Shown in pieces: positions 1 through 6,798 of a DNA stretch of 8,333 bases. This stretch comes from Burkholderiaceae bacterium (GTDB taxonomy: Bacteria > Pseudomonadota > Gammaproteobacteria > Burkholderiales > Burkholderiaceae). Numbering within the stretch: position 1 is the stretch's first letter; each line of letters starts with the position of its first letter. The translations under genes were made by a program, and so were the position numbers. The notes beneath the pieces are model-generated. The model was given only the letters and a program-made list of their open reading frames with translations. It had not been told where the DNA came from and searched no databases. The DNA lies in assembly GCA_023253905.1 (NCBI GenBank), contig JALREG010000393.1, positions 1 to 8,333 on the forward strand, in the 5' to 3' direction.

Positions 1-2
1 TT

Positions 3-284
3 TTTGCCGGCAACTCGCTCAAGAACGGCTTCTTGCCCGTGGTGCTGCCCGAGCCGGTGGTGGTGGCCACGCTCGCGTATCTGGAGGCCCATCCGGGTGC
101 CCGCATTGTGGTCGACCTTGAGGCGCAGCAGGTGGTGCTGCCTGATTCCGGTGTCCATGGGTTTGACATCGCGCCGTTTGCACGCCGGTGCCTCCTGGAA
201 GGACTGGACGAAATCGACTACACCCTGAGCCACCTGGCGCAGTTACAGGAATTCGAGCGCCGCCACGCGGCCGACGGATTCTGA
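3..284 (+). CDS. leuD: Isopropylmalate dehydratase-type small subunit (LeuD-like), 3' part only
   Basis: The 5' end lies outside the window; 93 codons are visible in frame, ending at TGA 282-284. LeuD is the swivelling small subunit of the aconitase-family enzyme LeuCD, which isomerises 2-isopropylmalate to 3-isopropylmalate in the cytoplasm. The visible part reads [20 protein letters not shown], matching the LeuD stretch FxNNCFKNGLLPIVL, followed by [14 protein letters not shown] and the C-terminal [15 protein letters not shown], which matches the usual CLLxGLDDIxLTLxH. The iron-sulfur cluster is in the partner LeuC, expected just upstream but not seen. A serine replaces the cysteine common in NNCFKNG. 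The gene is 17 bases upstream of a leuB homologue and in an operon with aldolase genes, so it may be a paralogue acting on a related hydroxy-diacid (citraconate- or dimethylmalate-type hydratases belong to the same family). Family assignment is secure; substrate is not. Confidence 0.9.
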   Translation, partial: FAGNSLKNGFLPVVLPEPVVVATLAYLEAHPGARIVVDLEAQQVVLPDSGVHGFDIAPFARRCLLEGLDEIDYTLSHLAQLQEFERRHAADGF

Positions 285-289
285 TTTTC

Positions 290-293
290 GGAG
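290..293 (+). promoter_or_regulatory. Shine-Dalgarno sequence fixing the leuB-like start
   Basis: GGAG lies 8 bases before the ATG at 302. It supports this start over the longer open frame that begins at 188 inside leuD, whose extra 38 residues resemble no LeuB N-terminus. Confidence 0.7.
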
Positions 294-301
294 CGCATCG
301 C

Positions 302-1378
302 ATGAAAATTCTGGTTCTCGCAGGCGACGGTATCGGCGCTGAGGTCACCGAGCAGGCGGTCCGCGTGGTGCAGGCGGTGGCGGGTGCCGAGCCCGGCTTC
401 GAGCTTGCTCACGCACCGATCGGCGCGGATGCGCTCCAAGCCTACGGCGATCCCCTGCCCGCCCATACGCTTGCACTCGCCCGCAAGGCTGAGGCGATCC
501 TGTTTGGCTCGGTGGGCGTGCCGGGTGACGAAGAGATTCCCTACGAGAAGCGACCGGGCGCAAGTCTGTTGCGGCTGCGCAAGGACCTGGATCTGTTTGC
601 GAATTTCCGTCCGGCCTTTCTGTTTCCCGAGCTGATCGGGGCTTCCACGCTCAAGCGGGAGGTGGTGGAAGGCCTGGACATCATGATTCTCCGCGAGCTC
701 ACAGGCGATCTCTATTTCGGTGAGCCGCGCGGGTTTGACACCACGGCCGATGGCGTTGCCAGGGCGTTCAACACCATGGTCTACACCGAGCCCGAAATCG
801 AGCGTATCGCTCACGTGGCGTTTCGGCTTGCGCGGACCCGTCGGCGCAAGGTGTGTTCGGTCGACAAGGCCAATGTGCTCGAGGTGATGCAGCTCTGGCG
901 TAAGGTCGTGGCTCGCGTGGGCGAGGCGTATCCCGATGTCGAACTCACGCACCAGTTTGTCGATGCGGCGGTGATGCAGCTCATGCGTGCGCCCAAGCAG
1001 TTCGACGTGATGGTGATGGGCAATGTGTTTGGTGACATCGTGTCGGACGCCGCTGCCATGCTCACCGGCTCAATCGGCATGTTGCCCTCGGCCTCGTTTG
1101 CGCTGGGTCGCAAAGGCCTTTACGAGCCGGTGCACGGCACGGCGCCCGATATCGCGGGACGCAACCTCGCCAATCCCCTTGCCGCGATTCTCTCGGCTGC
1201 AATGATGATGCGGCACTCCTTTGACCGTGCCGACCTCGCGGATCGTATTGAACGGGCGGTCGGGCAGGCACTCGCGAGCGGCTATCGCACGGGCGACATC
1301 ATGCAACCTGGCATGAAGCAGGTGGGCACCCGCGAGATGGGTGATGCGGTGCTGGAAGCACTCGCAGCCGGCGGTTGA
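302..1378 (+). CDS. leuB: 3-isopropylmalate dehydrogenase-like beta-decarboxylating dehydrogenase (LeuB family)
   Basis: A 358-residue cytoplasmic NAD-dependent enzyme of the isocitrate/isopropylmalate dehydrogenase family, normal in length. LeuB oxidises and decarboxylates 3-isopropylmalate to 4-methyl-2-oxopentanoate. It starts [12 protein letters not shown], the family N-terminus. By alignment to the Thermus enzyme the substrate arginines are R93, R103 and R131 (RELTG), then Y138 (YFG), K189 (VDKANVL) and the metal-binding aspartates D221, D245 and D249 (GDIVSD); all are present. The NAD-binding stretch [17 protein letters not shown] is intact. Two changes stand out: the glutamate of the PExGLL loop (Thermus Glu87) is Gly86 in [11 protein letters not shown], and the usual GAVGGP is GSVGVP. 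The first sits in the loop that sets substrate specificity in this family. With leuD upstream and an aldolase gene 19 bases downstream, it may be a paralogue with another 2-alkylmalate substrate. Tartrate or homoisocitrate dehydrogenase is less likely, since their RENTEG motif is absent. Confidence 0.88.
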   Translation: MKILVLAGDGIGAEVTEQAVRVVQAVAGAEPGFELAHAPIGADALQAYGDPLPAHTLALARKAEAILFGSVGVPGDEEIPYEKRPGASLLRLRKDLDLFANFRPAFLFPELIGASTLKREVVEGLDIMILRELTGDLYFGEPRGFDTTADGVARAFNTMVYTEPEIERIAHVAFRLARTRRRKVCSVDKANVLEVMQLWRKVVARVGEAYPDVELTHQFVDAAVMQLMRAPKQFDVMVMGNVFGDIVSDAAAMLTGSIGMLPSASFALGRKGLYEPVHGTAPDIAGRNLANPLAAILSAAMMMRHSFDRADLADRIERAVGQALASGYRTGDIMQPGMKQVGTREMGDAVLEALAAGG

Positions 1379-1384
1379 GCAACC

Positions 1385-1389
1385 AGGAG
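1385..1389 (+). promoter_or_regulatory. Shine-Dalgarno sequence fixing the aldolase start
   Basis: AGGAG stands 8 bases before ATG 1398. It decides against an in-frame ATG at 1341 that would overlap the leuB-like gene by 38 bases and add 19 residues unlike the family N-terminus. Confidence 0.75.
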
Positions 1390-1397
1390 AACGCAGG

Positions 1398-2531
1398 ATG
1401 AGCAATCCGCTACACGCGCTCAAGAACCAGATTGCGGTGGTCGGGGTGGGCAACACCGCCTATGGCAGTTTCCCCGATGTGAGCGACTACGGACTGGGCG
1501 CGCAGGCGTTTCGCTCCGCGATCCAGGACTGCGGGCTCGACAAGAACGAGATTGACGGACTGGTGTGCTGCCGCGTGCCCTACTACGCGCGGATGGGCGA
1601 GATCCTGGGCCTCGATCCGCGCTGGACGCTTCAGATGCCGCCTCACGGCCGAATGTCGGGGATGTCAATCGTTGAGGCCGCGCTCGCACTCCACACGGGG
1701 GCTGCGAAGTACGTGGCGCTCATCTACGCCAATATTGGTCGCTCGCGTCGGGTGAACTACGGCGGGGAGGAGAGCGCCGCGTTCTGGGATCCCTGGGGCT
1801 TTACCTCGCCGGGGGCCGCCCACGCCATGATGTTTCGCATGCACATGGAGCGTTATGGCACCACCACGCGCCAGCTTGCCGAGGTGTCGGTTGCGTTTCG
1901 GCAGCATGCCATGCTGCAGCCCGATGCCGTCATGAAGACGCCCATGTCGATCGATGATCACGAGGCCTCGCGCCCGATCGTCGAGCCGCTCCGGCTGTTT
2001 GATTACTGTCTCATCAACGACGGCGCGGTCTGCCTCATCCTCACCACCGCGGATCGCGCGCGCGATCTCAAAAAGCCCCCGGTGCTGATCTCCGGTTTTG
2101 GCGCACGCGACGCATTTCGCCGCAGTGCCATCCCCAATTTCGATCCCGACTTCTGGTATGCCGAAACGCGGGATGCGGGCGAGCAGGCGTACGCCATGGC
2201 AGGCGTTGGCCCGTCTGATATCGATGCGCTCATGTGCTATGACAACTTCAGCCCCACGGTGCTGTTCAGCCTCGAGGGCCTGGGTTTCTGCCAGCGAGGC
2301 GAGGCGGGCTCGTTCGTGGAAGGCGGGACGCTTCAGCTCGGCAACAGGCTGCCCACCAACACCGACGGCGGGCACCTGTCCAACTCCTATATGCAGGGCT
2401 GGGCGCTCAACGTCGAGGCGGTGCGGCAGCTGCGTGGCGAGTGCGGTGAGCGCCAGGTGCCCGACTGCGAGATCGTGCAGTACGTGGCAACCGCCCCCTG
2501 CACGCGCTCCATCATCTATACCCGCGGCTGA
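1398..2531 (+). CDS. Thiolase-fold protein of the SCP-x/Ltp2 type, probable acyl-CoA aldolase (not a thiolase)
   Basis: 377 residues with the thiolase fold of the SCP-x/lipid-transfer group: the N-terminus IAVVGVGNTAYGSFPD, the EIDGLVC segment, a middle NDGAVCLILTTADRA segment, and a C-terminal NTDGGHLSNSYMQG loop followed by VEAVRQLRGE. The residues thiolases need are missing. The nucleophile region (residues 82-89, PHGRMSGM) has no cysteine, the GHP histidine is replaced by Tyr331 in LSNSY, the HDCF histidine is Tyr281 in YDNFSP, and there is no CxGGG motif. This pattern matches Ltp2, the steroid side-chain aldolase, in which two tyrosines replace the thiolase histidines and a DUF35 protein is a required partner. 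Here a DUF35 gene follows after 11 bases. I infer retro-aldol cleavage of a beta-hydroxyacyl-CoA; the substrate is unknown and need not be a steroid. Automatic labels such as acetyl-CoA acetyltransferase would be misleading. Confidence 0.82.
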   Translation: MSNPLHALKNQIAVVGVGNTAYGSFPDVSDYGLGAQAFRSAIQDCGLDKNEIDGLVCCRVPYYARMGEILGLDPRWTLQMPPHGRMSGMSIVEAALALHTGAAKYVALIYANIGRSRRVNYGGEESAAFWDPWGFTSPGAAHAMMFRMHMERYGTTTRQLAEVSVAFRQHAMLQPDAVMKTPMSIDDHEASRPIVEPLRLFDYCLINDGAVCLILTTADRARDLKKPPVLISGFGARDAFRRSAIPNFDPDFWYAETRDAGEQAYAMAGVGPSDIDALMCYDNFSPTVLFSLEGLGFCQRGEAGSFVEGGTLQLGNRLPTNTDGGHLSNSYMQGWALNVEAVRQLRGECGERQVPDCEIVQYVATAPCTRSIIYTRG

Positions 2532-2542
2532 GGAGAACCGAC

Positions 2543-2953
2543 ATGCTTGGACACTATGACAAGCCGCTTCCATCCGGCGATCCCGATGCCCGCCCATTCT
2601 GGCAGCGTGCGCGTGAACATCGCCTGGCAGTGCAGCGCTGTGACGCCTGCGGCGACCGCCACTTTCCGCCCGGTCCGGTGTGCCCGGCGTGCCTGTCCGA
2701 TCGGCAGTCGTGGGAGGGCGTGAGCGGGCGTGCGACGCTGCTTTCGTGGGTGCTGTTTCACCGCGCCTACTGGGTGAGTTTTCGCGACGACGTGCCCTAC
2801 GACGCCTGCCTCGTGCAGCTTGAGGAAGGGCCGATTCTGATCAGTAATTTCGCGGGCGGTATCCCCGACGGTGTTCGCGCCGGGATGCCGCTTCGCGTGG
2901 TGTTTGACGACGTCTCGCCCGAGCTCACGCTGCCGCGGTTCGTGCCCGCGTAA
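2543..2953 (+). CDS. DUF35 zinc-ribbon/OB-fold protein, probable aldolase partner subunit
   Basis: A 136-residue protein in the two-part DUF35 layout. An N-terminal helix (PDARPFWQRAREHRL, residues 14-28) leads into a rubredoxin-like zinc ribbon with cysteines 33, 36, 47 and 50 (CDAC and CPAC), then a beta-rich OB-fold from about residue 59 containing LSWVLFHRAYWVSF and PYDACLVQLEEG. All four zinc ligands are present. DUF35 proteins form complexes with thiolase-fold enzymes and, in Ltp2-ChsH2, are needed for aldolase activity; archaeal thiolase/HMG-CoA synthase complexes use one as well. In ChsH2 the domain is fused to a hydratase, while here it stands alone. A strong AGGAGA (2531-2536) overlaps the last base of the upstream stop codon, so the two proteins are probably made together in matched amounts. 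It is the last gene of the operon; its stop codon lies in a hairpin stem. Confidence 0.88.
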   Translation: MLGHYDKPLPSGDPDARPFWQRAREHRLAVQRCDACGDRHFPPGPVCPACLSDRQSWEGVSGRATLLSWVLFHRAYWVSFRDDVPYDACLVQLEEGPILISNFAGGIPDGVRAGMPLRVVFDDVSPELTLPRFVPA

Positions 2954-2977
2954 GTCGGGCTTGAAGACTTACGCGGG
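2945..2977. terminator. Perfect 12-bp hairpin between convergent genes, possible bidirectional terminator
   Basis: CCCGCGTAAGTC (2945-2956) pairs perfectly with GACTTACGCGGG (2966-2977) around a 9-base loop. The left arm contains the DUF35 stop codon TAA (2951-2953). The convergent Bug gene stops at 2998, so the stem could end transcripts from both sides. No uridine run follows on either strand (only CTCTTTA near 2992 on +), so it is not a classic intrinsic terminator. It may instead protect 3' ends or act with Rho. Confidence 0.55.
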
Positions 2978-2997
2978 GGCGCTTGCGTTGGGCCTCT

Positions 2998-3954
2998 TTA
3001 GTCGAGCTTGGCGCCTGCGGCCTTCACCACGTCTGCATAACGCTTGATTTCCGCCTCCACGAAGCGGCCGAAGTCCTGCGCGGTGCCACCGCCGATGTCG
3101 GCGCCCAGATCGTTCAGGCGTTTGACGACCGCCGGCTCCTTCAGCACCGCATTGATCTCGGTATTGAGCCGATCAACGATCTCGCGCGGTGTGCCGGCGG
3201 GCGCCATGACACCGTACCAGGCCGACATTGATACGCCCTTGATGCCCAGCTCGGAGAAAGTGGGGAGCTGCGGAAACGCTGGCGAACGCTTGTCGGCCGC
3301 CACGGCAAGCGCCTTCATCTTGCCGGCTGCCACGAAGGAAACCGGCGCGGTGGTGTCCATCATGAGCGTGATCGTGCCGGCGAGCAGGTCGGAGTGCGCC
3401 ATGCCGGCACCGCGATACGGGACGTGCATGAGTTGCACGCCGGTATGGGTTGCAAGCATCTGTCCGGCCAGGTGGTGTGACGAGCCCACACCCGCCGAGC
3501 CGTAGCTCACCTTGTTCGGGTTGGCGCGCGCGAAATCGATCAGTTCGCGGGCCGAGTTGTACGGTGAGCCGGCAGCCACCACCAGGATGTTGGGAACTTG
3601 GGAGAAGTAGATGACAGGCTCGAAATCGCGGATGGGATCAAACGGCAGCTTTGAATAAAGATGAACATTCACGGCATTCGGGCTGACCGAGGCCATCAGG
3701 ATGGTGTAACCATCAGGCTTTGAGCGCGCGGCGACCTCGGTGCCGATATTGCCGCCCGCACCGCCGCGGTTGTCCACGGCCACCGATTGCCCAAGGCGCT
3801 GCGCAAGGGGTTGCGCGAGGATGCGTGCCATGGTGTCCACGCCACCACCGGGTGCGAAGGGCACCACCAACCGTACCGATTGATTGGGCCAGGGCTGCGC
3901 GGTGACTGCGCCGGCAAGCAGAAACAGAAATGCTGCAACGAAACTGCGTTTCAT
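2998..3954 (-). CDS. Bug/TctC-family periplasmic solute-binding receptor
   Basis: 318 residues, normal for the family. A signal peptide is evident: K2-R3, a hydrophobic core at 5-17, and a likely cut after AVTA at residue 19, so the mature protein is periplasmic. Family signatures are clear: SVRLVVPFAPGGGVDTMAR (26-44), NRGGAGGNIGT (62-72), PDGYT (80-84), then YGSAGVGSSHHLAG and VPYRGAGMAHSDLLAG. Bug receptors bind small acids, often carboxylates, and some feed the TctAB transporter; many are orphans without membrane partners, as here. The ATG at 3954 has GGAG (complement at 3963-3966) 8 bases upstream. It is divergent from the CoA-transferase fusion and convergent with the DUF35 gene, so it is transcribed alone. 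Its likely ligand is the substrate of the neighbouring enzymes, but this is inference from position only. Confidence 0.93.
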   Translation of the reverse strand: MKRSFVAAFLFLLAGAVTAQPWPNQSVRLVVPFAPGGGVDTMARILAQPLAQRLGQSVAVDNRGGAGGNIGTEVAARSKPDGYTILMASVSPNAVNVHLYSKLPFDPIRDFEPVIYFSQVPNILVVAAGSPYNSARELIDFARANPNKVSYGSAGVGSSHHLAGQMLATHTGVQLMHVPYRGAGMAHSDLLAGTITLMMDTTAPVSFVAAGKMKALAVAADKRSPAFPQLPTFSELGIKGVSMSAWYGVMAPAGTPREIVDRLNTEINAVLKEPAVVKRLNDLGADIGGGTAQDFGRFVEAEIKRYADVVKAAGAKLD

Positions 3955-3969
3955 GGGGATGTCTCCGGT

Positions 3970-4005
3970 GATTAGAATGCCCAGCGCCCGAGCATGCGAT
4001 TAGAA
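3970..4005. repeat. Direct repeat of the octamer GATTAGAA
   Basis: GATTAGAA occurs at 3970-3977 and again at 3998-4005, 28 bases apart start to start, just upstream of the Bug gene. On the Bug strand it reads TTCTAATC, and either copy could be part of an AT-rich -10 region in otherwise GC-rich DNA, or a repeated protein-binding half-site. Chance occurrence cannot be excluded. Confidence 0.4.
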
Positions 4006-4044
4006 AAGCCTCGCACGCCCCGACTTCCAAGGCTGTCAGAAGAT

Positions 4045-4069
4045 GGTAGGCCAGATCGCGCGGCCTACC
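4045..4069. promoter_or_regulatory. Perfect inverted repeat, candidate operator or leader hairpin
   Basis: GGTAGGCC (4045-4052) and GGCCTACC (4062-4069) are perfect inverted arms around a 9-base spacer. They end 36 bases before the ATG of the CoA-transferase fusion. A dyad in a divergent promoter region suits a dimeric regulator controlling one or both genes; it could also form a hairpin in the leader RNA. No regulator gene is in the window. Confidence 0.5.
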
Positions 4070-4105
4070 CTCCCGACATTTCATTGAATCCAATTCGAGA
4101 TTGCC

Positions 4106-6790
4106 ATGTCCACGCCCTCAACCCCGGCCGAATCTCTCGCACAGCGCCTCGCGCCCGCCGGCAAGCCCGGCATGCTGGCAGGACTCCGGGTGGTCGAGGT
4201 GGCCGACGAGTCAGCCGAATACGTGGGCCTGGTGCTTGCCGGGCTAGGCGCCGAAGTGATCAAGATCGAGCCGCCCTCGGGCAGTCCCACGCGCACCATC
4301 GGGCCGTTTGTCGGCGATCAGCCGGGTCCTGATCGATCGCTTTTTTTCATGAACTACAACCGGGGCAAACAATCGGTGGTCCTGGACGCGGGCAACACGC
4401 ATCACCGCGAACAGATGCTCGCCCTCATCGCATCCGCGGACATCCTGGTTGATGGCACCAACGGCCGCCTCGCGGCAAGCCTCTCGCCCGAGAAGTTGCT
4501 TTCAGAACGCTTTCCCCGGCTGATCCATGCCCGCATGACCCCATTTGGCGACAGCGGCCCATGGAAAGATTTTCAGGCGGGTGATCTGGTGCATCTGGCG
4601 CTCGGCGGCGTGATGATGAATTGCGGTTATGACCCCGACCCCACCGGCCAGTACGACACGCCACCGATCGCCCCGCAGAGCTGGCATGCCTATCACATTG
4701 CCGGTGATCAGCTGGCGGCCGCCATCGTGGCGGCGCTTCTACACCGGGCGCGTACCGGAGAGGGTCAGGATCTGTGCTGCGCGGTGCATGAGGCGGTATC
4801 GAAGAATACCGAGATCGATGTGATGTCCTGGGTGATGCGGCGTGCGCCGGTCTTTCGTCAGACCGCGCGCCACGCGGTCGAGCTACCCAGCCGCTCGCCC
4901 AATGTCAGCCACACCAAGGATGGCCGCTGGGTCATGACCTGGGGCGTGTCGGCGCGCGACAAGGCAAAGCTCGTGCCCTTTCTCGATCGCTGGCAGATGG
5001 CCGCCGATCTCGAGCCGCCCGCTGACGAGGCCGATTTCAAGGCGCGCACCATTCCGGGTTCAGCGGGTACCGATGAGGCCACCATGTACGCCCTCGATGT
5101 GGTGCAGCGTTTCATGCGGGCCTGGCGCTACGATACCGTGCCCTGGCAGGTCGCGCAGGAGGCGGGCCTGCTATGGGCGCCGGTAAGAAAGCCGCATGAA
5201 AACGCGACCGATCCGCACTGGCAGCAGCGTGCGACTTTTTCAGAGATTGAACACCCTGAGCTCGGACGAACGCTGTGCTATCCGGTGAGCAAGTGGCTGA
5301 GCACCGCGACGGCCTGGCAGATCTGCGGGCCTGCGCCCGCGCTGGGTGAGCATCAGGCAAAGCTCGCTGAGTGGCTGCGTGCGCCGGGTGTGGCCGACCG
5401 TGATCCCGATCCCAGGTCGTCCGCCAGGTCATCTGCTGAATCGCCGGCGCGCGCTGCGGTTCGCCCGTTGGGTGAAGCGCCTGCGCATCAGGCCGGCCCG
5501 CAGCGTTCAGCGCATGGCCTGCCGTTTGCGTTGCAGGGCGTTCGTATCCTCGATTTCTCCTGGTTTCTTGCGTCGGCCGGGGGCACGCGAATTCTTGCGT
5601 CGCTGGGTGCAGAGAGCCTCAAGGTGGAGTGGAAGGAAAACCCCGACACTCGGCTCGCCGCCATGGCGCCGGTCGGCGGCCGCGAGGCGCGCGAGCGCGC
5701 CACCGCACCGCTTGCCGGTGTGACCGATCCCGACATGGGCGGCCAGTTCAACAATAAGAACTCGGGTAAGCGCGGGCTCTCGCTCAACATCCGGCATCCG
5801 AAGGGCCTCGCCATCGCAAAGGACCTGATCCGGGTCTCGGATATCGTGGCCGAGGGCTTTTCACCCGGCGTACTGGAGCGCCTGGGACTGGGCTATGACG
5901 TGATGCGTTCGATCCGGCCCGACATCATCTATGTCCAGCAGTCGGGGATGGGATCGGTAGGCCGTTACGGCAGGTTTCGTACCGTGGGTCCGATTGCAGC
6001 GTCGCTGGTGGGCTCCACCGACATGTCCGGACTGCCCGAGCCCGCGATGCCAGCCGGATGGGGCTATTCGTATCTCGACTGGATTGGTGCCTATGGGTTT
6101 GCGCTCGCCGCGCTTGGTGCGCTATGGCACCGCGAGCGCACGGGCGAAGGGCAGTGGATCGATGCCTCGCAGTGTGAAGCGGGAATCTTTCAGACCGGTG
6201 TCGCGGTGCTCGATTGGTCGGCCAATGGCCGCGTGTGGCAGCGAACGGGTAACCGCTCGCCCTATAAGCCTGCGGCGCCGCACGGCGCCTATCGGCTGCG
6301 CGGCACCGACCGCTGGATCGCGATTTCCTGCTTCGATGAAGCCCAGTGGCAGGCCTTCGTCCGCGAGAGCGGCATGACCGCATTGGCGCAGGACCCGCGG
6401 TTCGAGACGCTCGCTGATCGTCTGGTGAACCAGGACGCACTCGACCAGGCGGTTGAGTCATGGACGCGCCAGCAGAACGACTACGACTGCATGCAGCGCT
6501 TGCAGCGCGCCGGGGTGCCGGCGGGGGTCTGTCAGACCGCCGAAGACCGCTGCGATCACGATCCACAACTGCACGCGCTCAATTGGCTGTCCGAAGTGAC
6601 AGGCAGCAAAATTGGCCGCTGGCCGGTGGGCGAATTTCCGGTGAAGCTGTCACGAACGCCTGCCTGGAGCGGCGGGCCCATTGACCGCGGCGCGCCCTGC
6701 TATGGCGAAGACAATGCGTTCATTCTCTCCACGTATCTCGGCATGTCGGCCTCCGACATTGCCAAGCTCGCCGAGGAAGGCGTGATCTGA
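4106..6790 (+). CDS. Tandem fusion of two class III (CaiB/BaiF) CoA-transferase domains
   Basis: 894 residues, about twice the roughly 400 of one CaiB/BaiF subunit. Domain 1 (about 22-425) starts GLRVVEVADESAEYVG and carries GLGAEVIKIEPP; domain 2 (about 471-894) starts GVRILDFSWFLASAGG and carries GLSLNIRHPKGLAIAKDL and RERTGEGQWIDASQ. A linker of about 45 residues rich in Ala, Ser, Pro and Arg joins them. These enzymes move CoA between carboxylic acids through an aspartyl-CoA intermediate. Aligned from the shared HRxRTGEGQ motif, the catalytic aspartate is Asp658 (YLDWIG) in domain 2, but domain 1 has Tyr196 (HAYHIAG). The protein is probably a covalent pseudo-dimer with one active site; heterodimeric relatives such as BbsEF and the tandem enzyme DddD are precedents. 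The chosen ATG has only a weak GAGA five bases upstream, so a start a few codons later is possible. Donor and acceptor acids are unknown. Confidence 0.88.
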   Translation: MSTPSTPAESLAQRLAPAGKPGMLAGLRVVEVADESAEYVGLVLAGLGAEVIKIEPPSGSPTRTIGPFVGDQPGPDRSLFFMNYNRGKQSVVLDAGNTHHREQMLALIASADILVDGTNGRLAASLSPEKLLSERFPRLIHARMTPFGDSGPWKDFQAGDLVHLALGGVMMNCGYDPDPTGQYDTPPIAPQSWHAYHIAGDQLAAAIVAALLHRARTGEGQDLCCAVHEAVSKNTEIDVMSWVMRRAPVFRQTARHAVELPSRSPNVSHTKDGRWVMTWGVSARDKAKLVPFLDRWQMAADLEPPADEADFKARTIPGSAGTDEATMYALDVVQRFMRAWRYDTVPWQVAQEAGLLWAPVRKPHENATDPHWQQRATFSEIEHPELGRTLCYPVSKWLSTATAWQICGPAPALGEHQAKLAEWLRAPGVADRDPDPRSSARSSAESPARAAVRPLGEAPAHQAGPQRSAHGLPFALQGVRILDFSWFLASAGGTRILASLGAESLKVEWKENPDTRLAAMAPVGGREARERATAPLAGVTDPDMGGQFNNKNSGKRGLSLNIRHPKGLAIAKDLIRVSDIVAEGFSPGVLERLGLGYDVMRSIRPDIIYVQQSGMGSVGRYGRFRTVGPIAASLVGSTDMSGLPEPAMPAGWGYSYLDWIGAYGFALAALGALWHRERTGEGQWIDASQCEAGIFQTGVAVLDWSANGRVWQRTGNRSPYKPAAPHGAYRLRGTDRWIAISCFDEAQWQAFVRESGMTALAQDPRFETLADRLVNQDALDQAVESWTRQQNDYDCMQRLQRAGVPAGVCQTAEDRCDHDPQLHALNWLSEVTGSKIGRWPVGEFPVKLSRTPAWSGGPIDRGAPCYGEDNAFILSTYLGMSASDIAKLAEEGVI

Positions 6791-6798
6791 GGCCTGCG

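Larger units (their letters stand above)
3955..4105. promoter_or_regulatory. Divergent intergenic region
   Basis: 151 bases separate the starts of the Bug gene (-) and the CoA-transferase fusion (+). It must hold promoters for at least one and probably both genes. I see no convincing -35/-10 pair in either direction. It contains an octamer direct repeat and an inverted repeat, listed separately. Confidence 0.6.

Noticed and set aside
188..301. Longer N-terminus for the leuB-like gene
   Set aside because: It would overlap leuD by 97 bases and add residues unlike any LeuB; the start at 302 has a Shine-Dalgarno and the family N-terminus.
218..952. 244-codon open frame on the - strand
   Set aside because: It is antisense to leuD and the leuB-like gene, whose coding is unmistakable, and shows no domain.
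1398..2531. True acetyl-CoA acetyltransferase
   Set aside because: Nucleophilic cysteine, GHP histidine and CxGGG motif are all absent, so thiolysis is not expected.
1665..2597. 310-codon open frame on the - strand
   Set aside because: It mirrors the aldolase gene on the opposite strand; its protein is rich in Arg, Gly and His with no family motif, as expected for a GC-rich shadow frame.
4010..4045. Sigma-70-like promoter for the Bug gene on the - strand (TTGGAA or CTGACA as -35)
   Set aside because: No acceptable -10 box lies at proper spacing; matches are no better than chance.
5925..6566. 213-codon open frame on the - strand
   Set aside because: Arg/Ser/Pro-rich translation antisense to domain 2 of the CoA-transferase; no recognisable features.
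4106..6790. Identity as DddD (DMSP CoA-transferase/lyase)
   Set aside because: The tandem architecture with the Asp in the second half is similar, but no betaine-type transporter or other ddd genes are nearby and I cannot align the sequences here; kept only as a structural precedent.
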